This document shows positions 51,354-60,109 of a stretch of 64,000 nt of DNA, piece after piece. The position numbers and the translations under genes are program-made. The DNA comes from Streptomyces sp. Y2F8-2 (lineage in GTDB: Bacteria > Actinomycetota > Actinomycetes > Streptomycetales > Streptomycetaceae): assembly GCF_014905555.1 (NCBI RefSeq), contig NZ_BNGS01000005.1, forward strand, positions 434,001 through 498,000. Direction: 5' to 3'. The notes below the pieces were generated by a model, which worked only from the letters and a program-made list of their open reading frames with translations, ran no database searches and was not told the DNA's origin. How positions within the stretch are numbered: position 1 is the first letter of the stretch; every line of letters begins with the position of its first letter.

Positions 51354-53723
51354 TCACTCCCTGACAATCAACCGGCCCGTCTCTCCCGGCTGGAGGCACA
51401 CCGCGCGGTCCGGCAGCCGGATGTCGATGGGGGACCGGTCGGACGGCGGTACCGTGATCTCCAGCAGGCCGCGCTCCAACCGCAGCCGCACGCCCCAGTG
51501 CCCCTGGTAGCGGATGGCGAACCCGTACGACGACAGCTCGGGCAGGGGGACGGGATCGAGCCACAGCGCGCCGTGGCGGGTCTCCAGGCCCGTCAGTCCG
51601 CGCTGGACGAGGTCGAGGGTGCCCGCCATGGCGCCGAGGTGGATGCCCTCTCCGGTGGTGCCGCCCTGGACGTCGGCGATGTCGCTGCGCAGGGTCTCAT
51701 GACAGAACGCCCAAGCCTCGGCCCGCCGGGTCCGGGCCAGGACCCAGCCGTGGACCAGGCCGCTGAGGGTCGAACCGTGACTGGTGCGGGCGAGGTAGTA
51801 GTCGACGGTGCGCCGCCAGGTCTCCTCGTCGAGCCGGTGGCCCAGGCGGCGGAAGATGCCGTGAAGCTCGGCAGGTGCGAAGAGGTAGCCCAACATGAGT
51901 ACATCGGCCTGTTTGGACGCCCGGTAGCGGTTGACGGTGTCGCCCTCCGCTTCCAGGATCCGGTCGAGGCGCCGGATGTCGCCGTACCGCTTCCGGTAGC
52001 CGTCCCAGTCGAGTTCCGCGAGGTCGCCGTAGCCCTGGAACTGGCTGATGACGTCGTCGTGGAACGGCACGTGGAGCGTGCGGGAGACCTCCTCCCACCG
52101 CTGGAGTTCGCCGTCGTCCAGCTCGGTGCGCTCGGCGAGTTCCAGGCGCCGGGGCTCGGGCAGGGTGCGCAGCAGATCGAGGGCGCGGGTGAGCACCCAG
52201 GCGGCGGTGACGTTGGTGTACGCGTTGTCGTCGAGGCCGGGTTCGCTCGCGCCCGGGTAGGCGTCGTGGTACTCGTCGGGGCCGACCACACCGCGGATGC
52301 GGTGCCGCCCGAGCGTCGCGTCGTAGTCGGCCGAGTCCGCCCAGAAGCGGGCGATCTGCAGCAGCATCTCGGCGCCCTTGGTGTGCAGGAACTCCGTGTC
52401 GCCGCTCGCCTCGCAGTACTGCCACACGTTGTAGGCGACTGCGGAGCCGACGTGCCGCTGGAGCCGGCTGTGGTCGGGCAGCCAGCGCCCGGAACGCGGG
52501 TTGAGGTGCAGCTCCTGGCTCTCCTCGCGCCCGTCGCTGCCGCTCTGCCACGGGTACAGCGCCCCGCGTCGGCCGATCGCGCGCGCCGCGGCCCGGGCGC
52601 GGTCGAGGCGGCGGTGGCGGTAGTGGAGCAGGGCCCGGGAGACCTCCGGGAAGTGCAGGTTGAGGTACGGCAGCACGAACAGCTCGTCCCAGAAGACGTG
52701 CCCGCGGTAGGCCTCCCCGGTCAGGCCCCGTGCGGGCACCCCGACGTCCAAGTCGGCGGTGTGCGGCGAGAGCGTCTGCAGGACGTGGAAGAGGTGCAGC
52801 CGCAGGACGCGCCCGGCCTCTCCCGGGATGTCGAGGTCGGCCCGCCGCCACAGCAGGCGCCAGGCAGCGCGGTGGCTCTCCAGCAGTGCGTCGAAGCCGG
52901 GGGCCTGGCGGACGCGGTCGATCGCCGCCTGCAGCGGGTCGCTGATGGCGGGGTCGCGCGAGGTGTGCAGGGCGACGGTCTTTTCGACGGTGACGGGCCG
53001 GTCGGGTGCCAGGTCGAGGCGCACGCTCTGGACGGCGCGGGGAAACGGGTGCTCGGTGACGACGGGGGCGGCGGCGGTCAGCCGGCCGGCCAGACCGATC
53101 CGGATGTCAGAGGTGCGGGTGCGGCAGCGCAGCCAGACGGTGTCCGGGGCGTCGGTGCCGGTGTGCACATGGGTGAGGTGGCGGCCGTCCAGGTCTCGGT
53201 AGCGGGCAACGCCGGCATTGGTGACGCCGCCGTCCAGCGCGGCCTCGACCTCCAGCTCTACGGCGCCGCCCTCCGCGGTGAACTCGGTGCGCAGGGCAGC
53301 GAGGTGGGGGTCGCCCATGTGCACCAGGCGCTGCTGGCGCACGGTCAGTGCGTGCCCGTCGCCGAGTCCGTACCGGGTGCGGCGCTCCAGCAGGCCCGAG
53401 GACAGGTGGAGGACCTGGCGGTGGTCGAGCACGGTGCCCGTGTCCGGTGTCAGCCACCGCTGCCCTGTCAGGCGGAAGCGCAGCGGCAGCCAGTTGGGAA
53501 GATTGACCAGGTCCTCGTTCTCGACCCGGCGGCCCGTCACATGTGAGACAAGCCTGTTGTAGCAGCCGGCGGCATACGTGCCCGGGTAGTGCACGTCGTC
53601 CGCAGCGCACTCGGGCAGCGCCCCACGGACGGCGAAGTAACCGTTGCCCAGCGTGCACAGGGACTCCCGCAGGCGCTCTTCGGCGGGCTCGTAGCCCTCG
53701 TACTGCCAGGTCCAGGCCGTCAC
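51354..53723 (-). CDS. GH65 family glycoside phosphorylase (maltose/trehalose/kojibiose type)
   Basis: A 789-residue enzyme with the three GH65 parts: N-terminal beta-sandwich (LCTLGNGYFAVRGALPE), (alpha/alpha)6 barrel and C-terminal beta-sheet domain. The catalytic acid is the Glu in GPDEYHDAYPG (about residue 480); HGSTLSG contributes the phosphate-binding site, which indicates a phosphorylase. The GTG at 53723 follows GGAGGAGGG. It would phosphorolyse an alpha-glucosyl disaccharide, saving ATP under energy limitation. The adjacent leftward gene is 105 bp downstream. Confidence 0.88.
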   Translation of the reverse strand: MTAWTWQYEGYEPAEERLRESLCTLGNGYFAVRGALPECAADDVHYPGTYAAGCYNRLVSHVTGRRVENEDLVNLPNWLPLRFRLTGQRWLTPDTGTVLDHRQVLHLSSGLLERRTRYGLGDGHALTVRQQRLVHMGDPHLAALRTEFTAEGGAVELEVEAALDGGVTNAGVARYRDLDGRHLTHVHTGTDAPDTVWLRCRTRTSDIRIGLAGRLTAAAPVVTEHPFPRAVQSVRLDLAPDRPVTVEKTVALHTSRDPAISDPLQAAIDRVRQAPGFDALLESHRAAWRLLWRRADLDIPGEAGRVLRLHLFHVLQTLSPHTADLDVGVPARGLTGEAYRGHVFWDELFVLPYLNLHFPEVSRALLHYRHRRLDRARAAARAIGRRGALYPWQSGSDGREESQELHLNPRSGRWLPDHSRLQRHVGSAVAYNVWQYCEASGDTEFLHTKGAEMLLQIARFWADSADYDATLGRHRIRGVVGPDEYHDAYPGASEPGLDDNAYTNVTAAWVLTRALDLLRTLPEPRRLELAERTELDDGELQRWEEVSRTLHVPFHDDVISQFQGYGDLAELDWDGYRKRYGDIRRLDRILEAEGDTVNRYRASKQADVLMLGYLFAPAELHGIFRRLGHRLDEETWRRTVDYYLARTSHGSTLSGLVHGWVLARTRRAEAWAFCHETLRSDIADVQGGTTGEGIHLGAMAGTLDLVQRGLTGLETRHGALWLDPVPLPELSSYGFAIRYQGHWGVRLRLERGLLEITVPPSDRSPIDIRLPDRAVCLQPGETGRLIVRE

Positions 53724-54068
53724 TGCGGCCCTCCTCCCACCAGCGGTTCTCCGGTGCGTACGACGGGAGTCGGCACCGGCACCAGTCTCGCCCGGAGCCC
53801 AGGCCGGCGGCGCGGTCCACGCCGAGGAAGGACGGTGCGTCCGGTGCCGGATCTGCTGCTGCACCACCGTGACCGGGCAGTCGGCGTGGCGCGGCAGCCT
53901 GTGGCCCACCCGACCGCACGGGTGCGCGCCCTTGAACGCGGGCCACTCCGCGCCGCATCACGAAAAGTAATCACTCGAGTGGGTTATGTGAGAAGGCAAG
54001 GACACGCACCTCCCGCTCGTATGAGGGAGGGGTCCGCTTCTCTCCAAGAGGCCCCGGAGGAGGACATC
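53724..54068. other. Intergenic region with Usp 3' remnant
   Basis: 345 bp. On the minus strand around 53860-53945 one frame reads GRVGHRLPRHADCPVTVVQQ, the usual C-terminal strand-helix of Usp proteins (GSVxxxLxxHADCPVxVV). No upstream Usp sequence remains. The SD GAGGAGG of the rubrerythrin-like gene is at the right end. Confidence 0.45.
53860..53945 (-). pseudogene. 3' remnant of a universal stress protein gene
   Basis: Only the last 20 or so residues of a Usp domain are recognisable, in frame with and directly upstream of the GH65 gene. It marks a former Usp gene lost by deletion. The call rests on one motif. Confidence 0.4.
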
Positions 54069-55037
54069 ATGTTCCGCCACTCGATACGTACGTTTCTGGT
54101 CGGCCTGTGCGCCCTGGCCGCCACCTCCCAGGCAGCCACAGCCGTGGCCCTCGTCGCGCCGGCCGGGCTTTACCCGGCGACGCACGCCGGGGCGCGGGCT
54201 CTGCGCTCGCAGACCCTCGCCGACCTCACCACCGCGATGAAGGGCGAGGCGTTCGCCCACGCGTCCTACGACCTCTTCGGCGCTCAAGCCGACCGCGACG
54301 CCCACCCAGCCGTGGGCCAGCTCTTCCGCACCACGGCACAGACAGAGCTGAACGAGCACCTGAGCGAGGCGGCCACCATGGCCGGCGTGGTCGGCACGAA
54401 CGCTGCCGACCTGCGCCAGGCCATCGACGGCGAGACGTACGAGCACCAGGTCATGTACCGCGGCTTCGCGGACCAGGCCCGCAAGGACGGAGACCTGGAC
54501 GCCGCCGAGCTGTTCACCGAGATCGCCGGGGACGAGGGCCGTCATCGTGACGCCTTCCGCACCGCGCTCACGGTCGTGACCACCGGCCGCGGCACGATTC
54601 CGGCGCCGCCGAAGGCCGACATGGTGTCCGTGCCCGCGGGGATGCCGAAGGTGAAGGCCGCCCGCACGAAGGCCAATCTGGACACCGCGATGCACGGCGA
54701 GGCGCTCGCCCACGCCAAGTACATGCTGTTCGCCGCGCGCGCGACGCAAACCGGCAACGCCGCGCTGGCCCGCCTGTTCGAGGGCACGGCCGCAGTGGAA
54801 CTGCACGAACACTTCGCAGAGGAAGCGGTGCTGGCCGGGCTGGTGCGCAGCACCAAGGAGAACCTGCGCAAGGCCGTCACCGGGGAGCACAACGAGGCCG
54901 CCAACCTGTACCCCGGGTTCGCCGCCCAGGCCACCACCGTCGGCGACACCGCCGCCGCCAGCTACTTCCGCGACACCGCCGCGGACGAAGCCCGACACGG
55001 CACCGCCTTCCAGCAGGCACTCGACCAGCTGCACTGA
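54069..55037 (+). CDS. Secreted tandem rubrerythrin-like (ferritin-like) protein
   Basis: A 322-residue protein with a signal peptide (hydrophobic residues 8-32, likely cleavage near 35-40) and two ferritin-like repeats. Repeat 1 has GEAFAHASYDLF, ELNEHLSEAA, GETYEHQVMY and GDEGRHRDAF; repeat 2 has GEALAHAKYMLFA, ELHEHFAEEA, GEHNEAANLY and ADEARHGTAF. Each repeat thus keeps the E / ExxH / E / ExxH di-iron ligand pattern. No rubredoxin domain follows. It may scavenge peroxide or oxidise iron outside the membrane. GAGGAGG is just before the ATG. Confidence 0.85.
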   Translation: MFRHSIRTFLVGLCALAATSQAATAVALVAPAGLYPATHAGARALRSQTLADLTTAMKGEAFAHASYDLFGAQADRDAHPAVGQLFRTTAQTELNEHLSEAATMAGVVGTNAADLRQAIDGETYEHQVMYRGFADQARKDGDLDAAELFTEIAGDEGRHRDAFRTALTVVTTGRGTIPAPPKADMVSVPAGMPKVKAARTKANLDTAMHGEALAHAKYMLFAARATQTGNAALARLFEGTAAVELHEHFAEEAVLAGLVRSTKENLRKAVTGEHNEAANLYPGFAAQATTVGDTAAASYFRDTAADEARHGTAFQQALDQLH

Positions 55038-55177
55038 CCGCACTCTCCCCGCTCCGGGACCGGCCGGATCCGCCGCCACGGCACTCGGCCGGTCACCGAC
55101 CATCGGCGGCATCGCCGGGCTCACGTCTCCTACCGGGCCGACGAGGACCGGGCCGCCGTTACGAGCGGTCGCTGTCG

Positions 55178-55852
55178 TCAGACGGTGATGCGGCGCCCGG
55201 TGATGCTGAGAGGCTCGATGCGGATCCACAGCTCACGTTGCCCACCCGCCCAGGGTGCGCGGTACGCCTGCTCCTCCAGCCGACGTACGGAATCGGGATC
55301 CGTCACGGCCCTGGCCTGCCCGCGCACCAGGACGCTCCACCCCTGGCTCAAGGCTCCGTCGATGTGGTCGATCTCGAAAGCCACCCGAGAACCCGACGCC
55401 TGCGCCGGCACCGCATGTGCCTGCGTCCTGAAGACGAGCGTCCCGTCCACGACGCTGTAGTTCACCGGGACGACCACCGGTCCCGAAGCGGTGGTCACCG
55501 CGAGCCTTCCCACGCCGTGCGTCGAGAGCAGCTCCCGGCACTCCTGCGTGGTCAGCTCAGAGAACTTCGGATGCCGGCCCGCCTGTCCGAGGCCGGGTGG
55601 CAGATCGACGTCGCCGCCGGCGAGGTCCCGGACGGTGGTCTCGAGTGCTCCGGCCAACCGTAGGAGGGAGGCCGCGCTGGGCGCGGCGGTGGACTGTTCC
55701 TCCAGGTACCGGAGGTAGCCGGCAGCCATACCGGCCCGACCGGCGGTTTCCTCCCGGGTCAGGCCGAGTTCCTCGCGCCGCAGGGCGAGCCGGCGACCGA
55801 GGTCACCGGTCGGGTGACCTCCCGCCGCGTTCGACGATGCCTGTTCGGTCAT
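55178..55852 (-). CDS. HTH-XRE/pyridoxamine-5'-phosphate oxidase-fold fusion
   Basis: A 224-residue protein. Residues 18-80 are an XRE HTH (RREELGLTREETAGRAGMAAGYLRYLE). Residues 95-215 are a PNPOx-like flavin-binding split barrel (GRLAVTTASGPVVVPVNY, VAFEIDHIDGALSQGWSVLVRG). It may be a flavin- or F420-responsive regulator. It is the last gene of an operon with the CBS-BON and acetyltransferase genes (6-bp gap). Confidence 0.88.
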   Translation of the reverse strand: MTEQASSNAAGGHPTGDLGRRLALRREELGLTREETAGRAGMAAGYLRYLEEQSTAAPSAASLLRLAGALETTVRDLAGGDVDLPPGLGQAGRHPKFSELTTQECRELLSTHGVGRLAVTTASGPVVVPVNYSVVDGTLVFRTQAHAVPAQASGSRVAFEIDHIDGALSQGWSVLVRGQARAVTDPDSVRRLEEQAYRAPWAGGQRELWIRIEPLSITGRRITV

Positions 55853-55858
55853 AGCCCG

Positions 55859-56599
55859 TCACCTCCTCTCGGAGGTCGCGCGGCCGGTCGTGGGCGAGTA
55901 CTGGGCTGACCGCTCACCGGACGACAGGCGCGAGTCGTCGAACCGGTAGGTGAGCTGGTCGATCACTGTGACCACTCCATCGGTCAGCCGGGTCATGGAG
56001 ACGGCGATCTCCGTCTCGCTCTTGCGTTCCAGCCGGCCGGTGAGGGTGACCACCCCTTCGACCACGAAGACGTCGACGGCCGTGGGTGGCAGCCGCAGTG
56101 TGCGGACCAGGACTTCCTCGATCACTTCGTCGCGGATGTCGGCGTCGGGACGCAGGAAGACCTGGAGCAGGTCGCGGCGGGTGACGATGCCGACGAGCCG
56201 GTCCTCCTCGTCCAGTACGGGCAGCCGCTCCACCTGGTGTTGCGCCATGGTCCGCGCGGCCTCCGCGATGGTCTCCTCGGCGTGAACGGTGACGGCCGGG
56301 GCGGTCATGAGCTGACCTGCGGTGAAGGCCCTGGACTTGGCGGCCTGCCGGTGAGCCCTGGGCGTGCGTTCGGCGAACCGGAAGCGACGCCTGGTCCCGT
56401 CCGTGTCGAGGGCTTCCGCCTGCCTGGTCACCAGATCCGTTTCGGAGATGACGCCGATGACCTTGTCGTCGTCGTCCACGACGGGCAGTCCGCTGATCCG
56501 GCGGTCCGCGAGGAGCCGCGCCACTTCCTTGAACGGAGTGCGGTACTCGGCGCTGACGACATCCGTCGTCATCACGGAACCGACCTTGCTGTGCTTCAT
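55859..56599 (-). CDS. CBS-CBS-BON domain protein
   Basis: A 246-residue paralogue of the products at 34409 and 41518: VGSVMTTDVVSAEYRTPF, QLMTAPAVTVHAEETIAEA, BON (VFVVEGVVTLTGRLERKSE). The inter-CBS linker is basic (RRRFRFAERTPRAHRQAAK). It lies 13 bp after the acetyltransferase fusion and is followed by the XRE-PNPOx gene. Confidence 0.9.
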   Translation of the reverse strand: MKHSKVGSVMTTDVVSAEYRTPFKEVARLLADRRISGLPVVDDDDKVIGVISETDLVTRQAEALDTDGTRRRFRFAERTPRAHRQAAKSRAFTAGQLMTAPAVTVHAEETIAEAARTMAQHQVERLPVLDEEDRLVGIVTRRDLLQVFLRPDADIRDEVIEEVLVRTLRLPPTAVDVFVVEGVVTLTGRLERKSETEIAVSMTRLTDGVVTVIDQLTYRFDDSRLSSGERSAQYSPTTGRATSERR

Positions 56600-56612
56600 G
56601 TCCCTTCCCTCC

Positions 56613-59306
56613 TCAGCGGAGTCGGCGCAGATAGGGGTCCTGGGGCCTGCGGGGCAGCAGACGCACGCGTGCGTCGAGCACGGTCACTCCGCCTGGTGCG
56701 GCAAGGACGGGGTTGAAGTCGGTTTCGGCGAGCTGCGGTAGCTCGCTCGCCATGCGGGACACGCGCAGGAGCAGCTGTTCCAGGGCCTCGAGGTCGACAG
56801 GCCCGGCACCGTGTGCGCCGAACAGGAGCGGGGCGCAGCGCGGGGCCGTGATCAGGTCGTGGACGTCCTGGTCGGTGAGCGGGGCGAGGCGGGCGGCGTG
56901 GTCGGCGAGGACCTCGGTCGCGGTGCCGCCGAGACCGAAGAGGACGAGCGGGCCGAAGACCTCGTCCTGGACGACACCGGCGAACAGTTCGGTGCCGCGG
57001 GCGGCGAGCGGTTGGACGACCACACCGGTCATCAGGCCGGCGAATCGCGTCTCGAAGTCCCGGAAGGCGGCCCGAACCTGCGACTCGCCCTGGAGGTCGA
57101 GGTGGACGGCATGCTCCTCGCTCTTGTGCAGCAGGCCTGGCCAGTGGGCCTTCATGACGATCCGGCCGTCGGGTCCGCGCAGCCGTTCGGCGGCGATCAC
57201 GGCGTCGTCCTCGGTCTCGGCCCAGGCCCACGGCAGCTGCGGGATGCCGTAACAGGCCAGCAAGTCGGCGCAGGCGCACGGGTCGAGCCAGCCTCCGTCC
57301 GGGTGCAGGGCTAGGTACGCGTCGGCGATCTCGTGGGCATGCAGGGTGTCGATTCCGGAGAGGGTCGGGACGGTGCCCACTGGCCGGGAGAGCCAGGCCG
57401 CTCGGCGCGCGGCATGGGCCAGCGCCCGCGCCGCCGCCTGAGGATCGGCGTATGAAGGGATGGTTCTGTCGGCGGTGGCGGGCAGCAGTTTCACCGGCAG
57501 GTCCTGTTCGATGCGTACCGCGACGACAGGCCGTGTCCGGTGCGCGGGATCGCTGGTGAGCGCGCGGGTCAGGTCCTCCCCGGTCGCCGCGGCGACCGCC
57601 GTGGGTACGAGGGCCACCAGCACGGCGCCGAGGTCCGGGGATTCGAGGAGCCGGTCCAGGCAGTTCCGAAGCTGGTCTTCGGAGACGGCGGCGGTGGTGT
57701 CGACGGGGTTGCCGACCGTCGCTCCCTCGGGCAGGACGGCGAGCAGGTCGTCGATCAGGTCCGGGGTGAGCGGCGGCAGGGCGAGCCCCGCTTCCACGCA
57801 GGCGTCCGCTGCCAGCACCCCGACACCGCCCGCATTGGCGACGATCGCGACGCGCGCACCGACCGGGAGCGGCTGGGAGTGCATCAGGGCGGCCGTTTCG
57901 AGGAGCTCGCCGACCGAACGGGTGGCGGTGATGCCGGCCTGGGTGAACAGTGCCTGCCGGGTCATCGTGGGGGTGGCGGCCGCCGCGGTGTGCGAGGCGG
58001 CGGCGCGGCGGCCGACCTCGGTGCGGCCGGCGTCCACGGTCAGGACAGGGATGCGGCGGGTGACGCGTCGAGCGGTGCGGGAGAACGCCCTCGGATTGCC
58101 GAAGGACTCCAGGTGCAGCAGGGCGAGATCGGTGCGGCCGTCGCTCTCCCACCACTGGAGCATGTCGTTGCCGCTGACGTCGTACTTGTCACCGAGGGAC
58201 GCGAACGAGGACACGCCGATGCCGAGCCGGGACAGCCCGTCGAGCAGGGCGATTCCCACCCCGCCGGACTGCACGGCGACGCCCGCGGTTCCCGGCAGCG
58301 GGTGGTCGGCGGCGAAGGTGGCGTCCATGCGCAGGTCGGGGTCGGTGTTGGAGATGCCGAGGCAGTTGGGGCCGACGAGCCGCATCCCGTACGTACGGCA
58401 TGCGGTCATCAGACTCTGTGCCTGGGCGCGGTCGAGGCCGGCGGTGACGACGACGAGCGCCCGGACCCCCGCCCTGCCGCACTCCTCGGCGGTGGCCGGG
58501 ACGGCGGCCGCGGGCACGGCGGCGACCGCCAGGTCCGGGGCCCTGGGCAGGGCACTGACCGCGGGGTGGCAGGGCACGCCCAGGATCGAGTCGGCGTTCG
58601 GGTTCACCGCGAAGAGGCGTCGGGTGAAGCCGCCCGCGTGCAGGTGGTGCAGGATGGCCCGCCCCACTGATCCTGGCCTGCGCCCCGCGCCGATGACGGC
58701 GATCGTGTTCGGTCTGAGCAGGGGCTCGAGACTGGCCACGTCGGCGGTCCGGCCCCGCTCCTCCACCGCCGAGAGGTAGGTGTCGTCCTCGTCCAGTGCG
58801 ATATTGCACCGGACGTCGGGCCCCTCGAAGTGGCGCCTGGTGCGCAGGCCGAGGTCGGTGAAGAGCCGGAGCACGTCCAGGTTCTCGCTCAGCGCGTCGG
58901 CCTTGAAGGTGGTGATGCCCTCCGCGCGGGCCGCCGAGACCAGATGCTCGACGAGGAGGGTGCCGACACCGCGGTGGTGCAGTCCCTCGGCCACCGCGAC
59001 GGCCACCTCGGCGGCGTCCTTTTCACCCCCGGTGTCGTACTCGGCGAGGCCCAGCACCCGGCCCCTGGCCTCGGCCAGCAGCGCCCGATGGCCGGGGCGC
59101 GCCGGGGCGCACGCACGGTCGGCGGCCAGGGCGGCTGAACTCGGGCTCACCGCGAAGAACCGCAGCCGGAGGTTCTCAGGGGACATCTCGCCGTAGAAGC
59201 CCCGCAATCGCTCGTGATCACCCGGCTCCGCGGGCCGGATGCAGATGGTGCTGCCGTCCGCGAGCAGGGCGTGGATCCGGGCGCCGCTGAGTGTGTCGTC
59301 CGTCAT
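56613..59306 (-). CDS. GNAT acetyltransferase/NDP-forming acyl-CoA synthetase fusion (Pat-like)
   Basis: An 897-residue fusion. Residues 15-165 are a GNAT domain (HHRGVGTLLVEHLVSAARAEG acetyl-CoA loop). Residues 190-560 match the CoA-binding and ligase-CoA domains (IAVIGAGRRPGSVGRAIL; the phospho-His candidate in ASHTAAA). The ATP-grasp domain follows to about 890 (RIVMKAHWPGLLHKSE). Related Pat proteins acetylate and switch off acetyl-CoA synthetase. Because the ligase His seems kept, synthetase activity is possible too. ATG 59306 has GGAGGA 6 bp upstream. Confidence 0.87.
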   Translation of the reverse strand: MTDDTLSGARIHALLADGSTICIRPAEPGDHERLRGFYGEMSPENLRLRFFAVSPSSAALAADRACAPARPGHRALLAEARGRVLGLAEYDTGGEKDAAEVAVAVAEGLHHRGVGTLLVEHLVSAARAEGITTFKADALSENLDVLRLFTDLGLRTRRHFEGPDVRCNIALDEDDTYLSAVEERGRTADVASLEPLLRPNTIAVIGAGRRPGSVGRAILHHLHAGGFTRRLFAVNPNADSILGVPCHPAVSALPRAPDLAVAAVPAAAVPATAEECGRAGVRALVVVTAGLDRAQAQSLMTACRTYGMRLVGPNCLGISNTDPDLRMDATFAADHPLPGTAGVAVQSGGVGIALLDGLSRLGIGVSSFASLGDKYDVSGNDMLQWWESDGRTDLALLHLESFGNPRAFSRTARRVTRRIPVLTVDAGRTEVGRRAAASHTAAAATPTMTRQALFTQAGITATRSVGELLETAALMHSQPLPVGARVAIVANAGGVGVLAADACVEAGLALPPLTPDLIDDLLAVLPEGATVGNPVDTTAAVSEDQLRNCLDRLLESPDLGAVLVALVPTAVAAATGEDLTRALTSDPAHRTRPVVAVRIEQDLPVKLLPATADRTIPSYADPQAAARALAHAARRAAWLSRPVGTVPTLSGIDTLHAHEIADAYLALHPDGGWLDPCACADLLACYGIPQLPWAWAETEDDAVIAAERLRGPDGRIVMKAHWPGLLHKSEEHAVHLDLQGESQVRAAFRDFETRFAGLMTGVVVQPLAARGTELFAGVVQDEVFGPLVLFGLGGTATEVLADHAARLAPLTDQDVHDLITAPRCAPLLFGAHGAGPVDLEALEQLLLRVSRMASELPQLAETDFNPVLAAPGGVTVLDARVRLLPRRPQDPYLRRLR

Positions 59307-59656
59307 CGCGGTTTCCTCCGGCATCTCGACATTTCGAGCATCCGCGGCTTTGCCGACGATCACATGGGCTGACCGGGGTGGAACGAGGGCCGGTCGGCCC
59401 TGAAAGCGCATCGCGATCCCGCCGGTGTTCTCAGACACGGGGAGCCCGCGCCCGCTCGACGATCAGCCCTGGAGGAGGCAGAGCCCGAGGGGGCGGTACG
59501 ACGACACTGGACCCCCTTCCCGCGGGCTCGGTACATGCGATCGGCGACTACAGGACACCGCTCGCAGGGCCGACTGGCCCATGTCTGCACGCGAGCATTC
59601 GCCGAGACTGGTGACTGAGGAGCGCCCTTGCCACGGAGTCCCCACCAGCCCCTTCA
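59307..59656. other. Divergent promoter region
   Basis: 350 bp between the leftward acetyltransferase operon and the rightward truncated phosphoribosyltransferase gene. It holds a perfect DosR-like dyad (listed separately). No coding signal seen. Confidence 0.5.
59567..59580. promoter_or_regulatory. DosR-like inverted repeat, perfect dyad
   Basis: AGGGCC-GACT-GGCCC with fully matching half-sites, 77 bp before the phosphoribosyltransferase start. It extends the putative regulon to the right edge of the island. Confidence 0.55.
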
Positions 59657-60082
59657 GTGGCGGTCATCATGTCCGACGTCACCACGACCGACCTGTACGA
59701 AGTGACCATGGCCCTGTCCTATCTGCGGGAGGACATGCGCGCCCCGGCGACCTTCAGCCTCTTCGTCCGTGACCTGCCGCCCGGCCGCGGCTTCCTGGTC
59801 GCCGCCGGTCTGGAGCCCGCCCTGGACTTCCTCGCCCGCTACCGCGTGGAACGCCAGGACGTCCAAGACTTCGCGGGAGCACTGCACCGGCCGCCCAAGG
59901 ATCTGGAGCCGCTGCTCGGACTGACCTTCGACGGCGAGGTGCGCGCCGTCCCCGAGGGACATGTGGTCCTCGCGGGCGAGCCGCTGCTGGAGGTGACCGC
60001 CCCGCTGCCACAGGCCCAGCTCGTGGAGACGTACCTGCTCAACCTTCTCTGCACCAAGGACTTGGTGCTCAGCGCGTGCTGA
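59657..60082 (+). pseudogene. pncB: Nicotinate phosphoribosyltransferase, 3'-truncated
   Basis: 141 codons that match the N-terminal third of a normal protein of about 430 residues: TTDLYEVTMALSYL, PPGRGFLVAAGLEPALDFL, VLAGEPLLEVTAPLPQAQLVE. Similarity stops after TYLLNLL near 60048; the last ten codons (CTKDLVLSAC) are foreign. The active-site and PRPP-binding parts are gone, so it is inactive. The start is GTG 59657 or ATG 59669. The break coincides with two small palindromes and the recombinase module, so insertion or deletion by the element is the likely cause. Confidence 0.82.
60051..60082. repeat. Twin palindromes at element junction (candidate recombination site)
   Basis: GCACCAAG-GA-CTTGGTGC (60051-60068) directly followed by TCAGC-GCGT-GCTGA (60069-60082). 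They lie exactly where phosphoribosyltransferase homology ends and 28 bp from the DUF4265 stop. Adjacent dyads of this size resemble core arms for a tyrosine recombinase. The other end of the element is outside the window. Confidence 0.5.
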
Positions 60083-60109
60083 GTGAGCTCGAAGTGCTGT
60101 GAGGAGGTG

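Noticed and set aside
50508..53546. A 1012-codon open frame on the plus strand
   Set aside because: It is antisense to the Rv2629-like and GH65 genes and has repetitive Gly/Val/Glu composition, as expected for the shadow of a high-GC coding strand.
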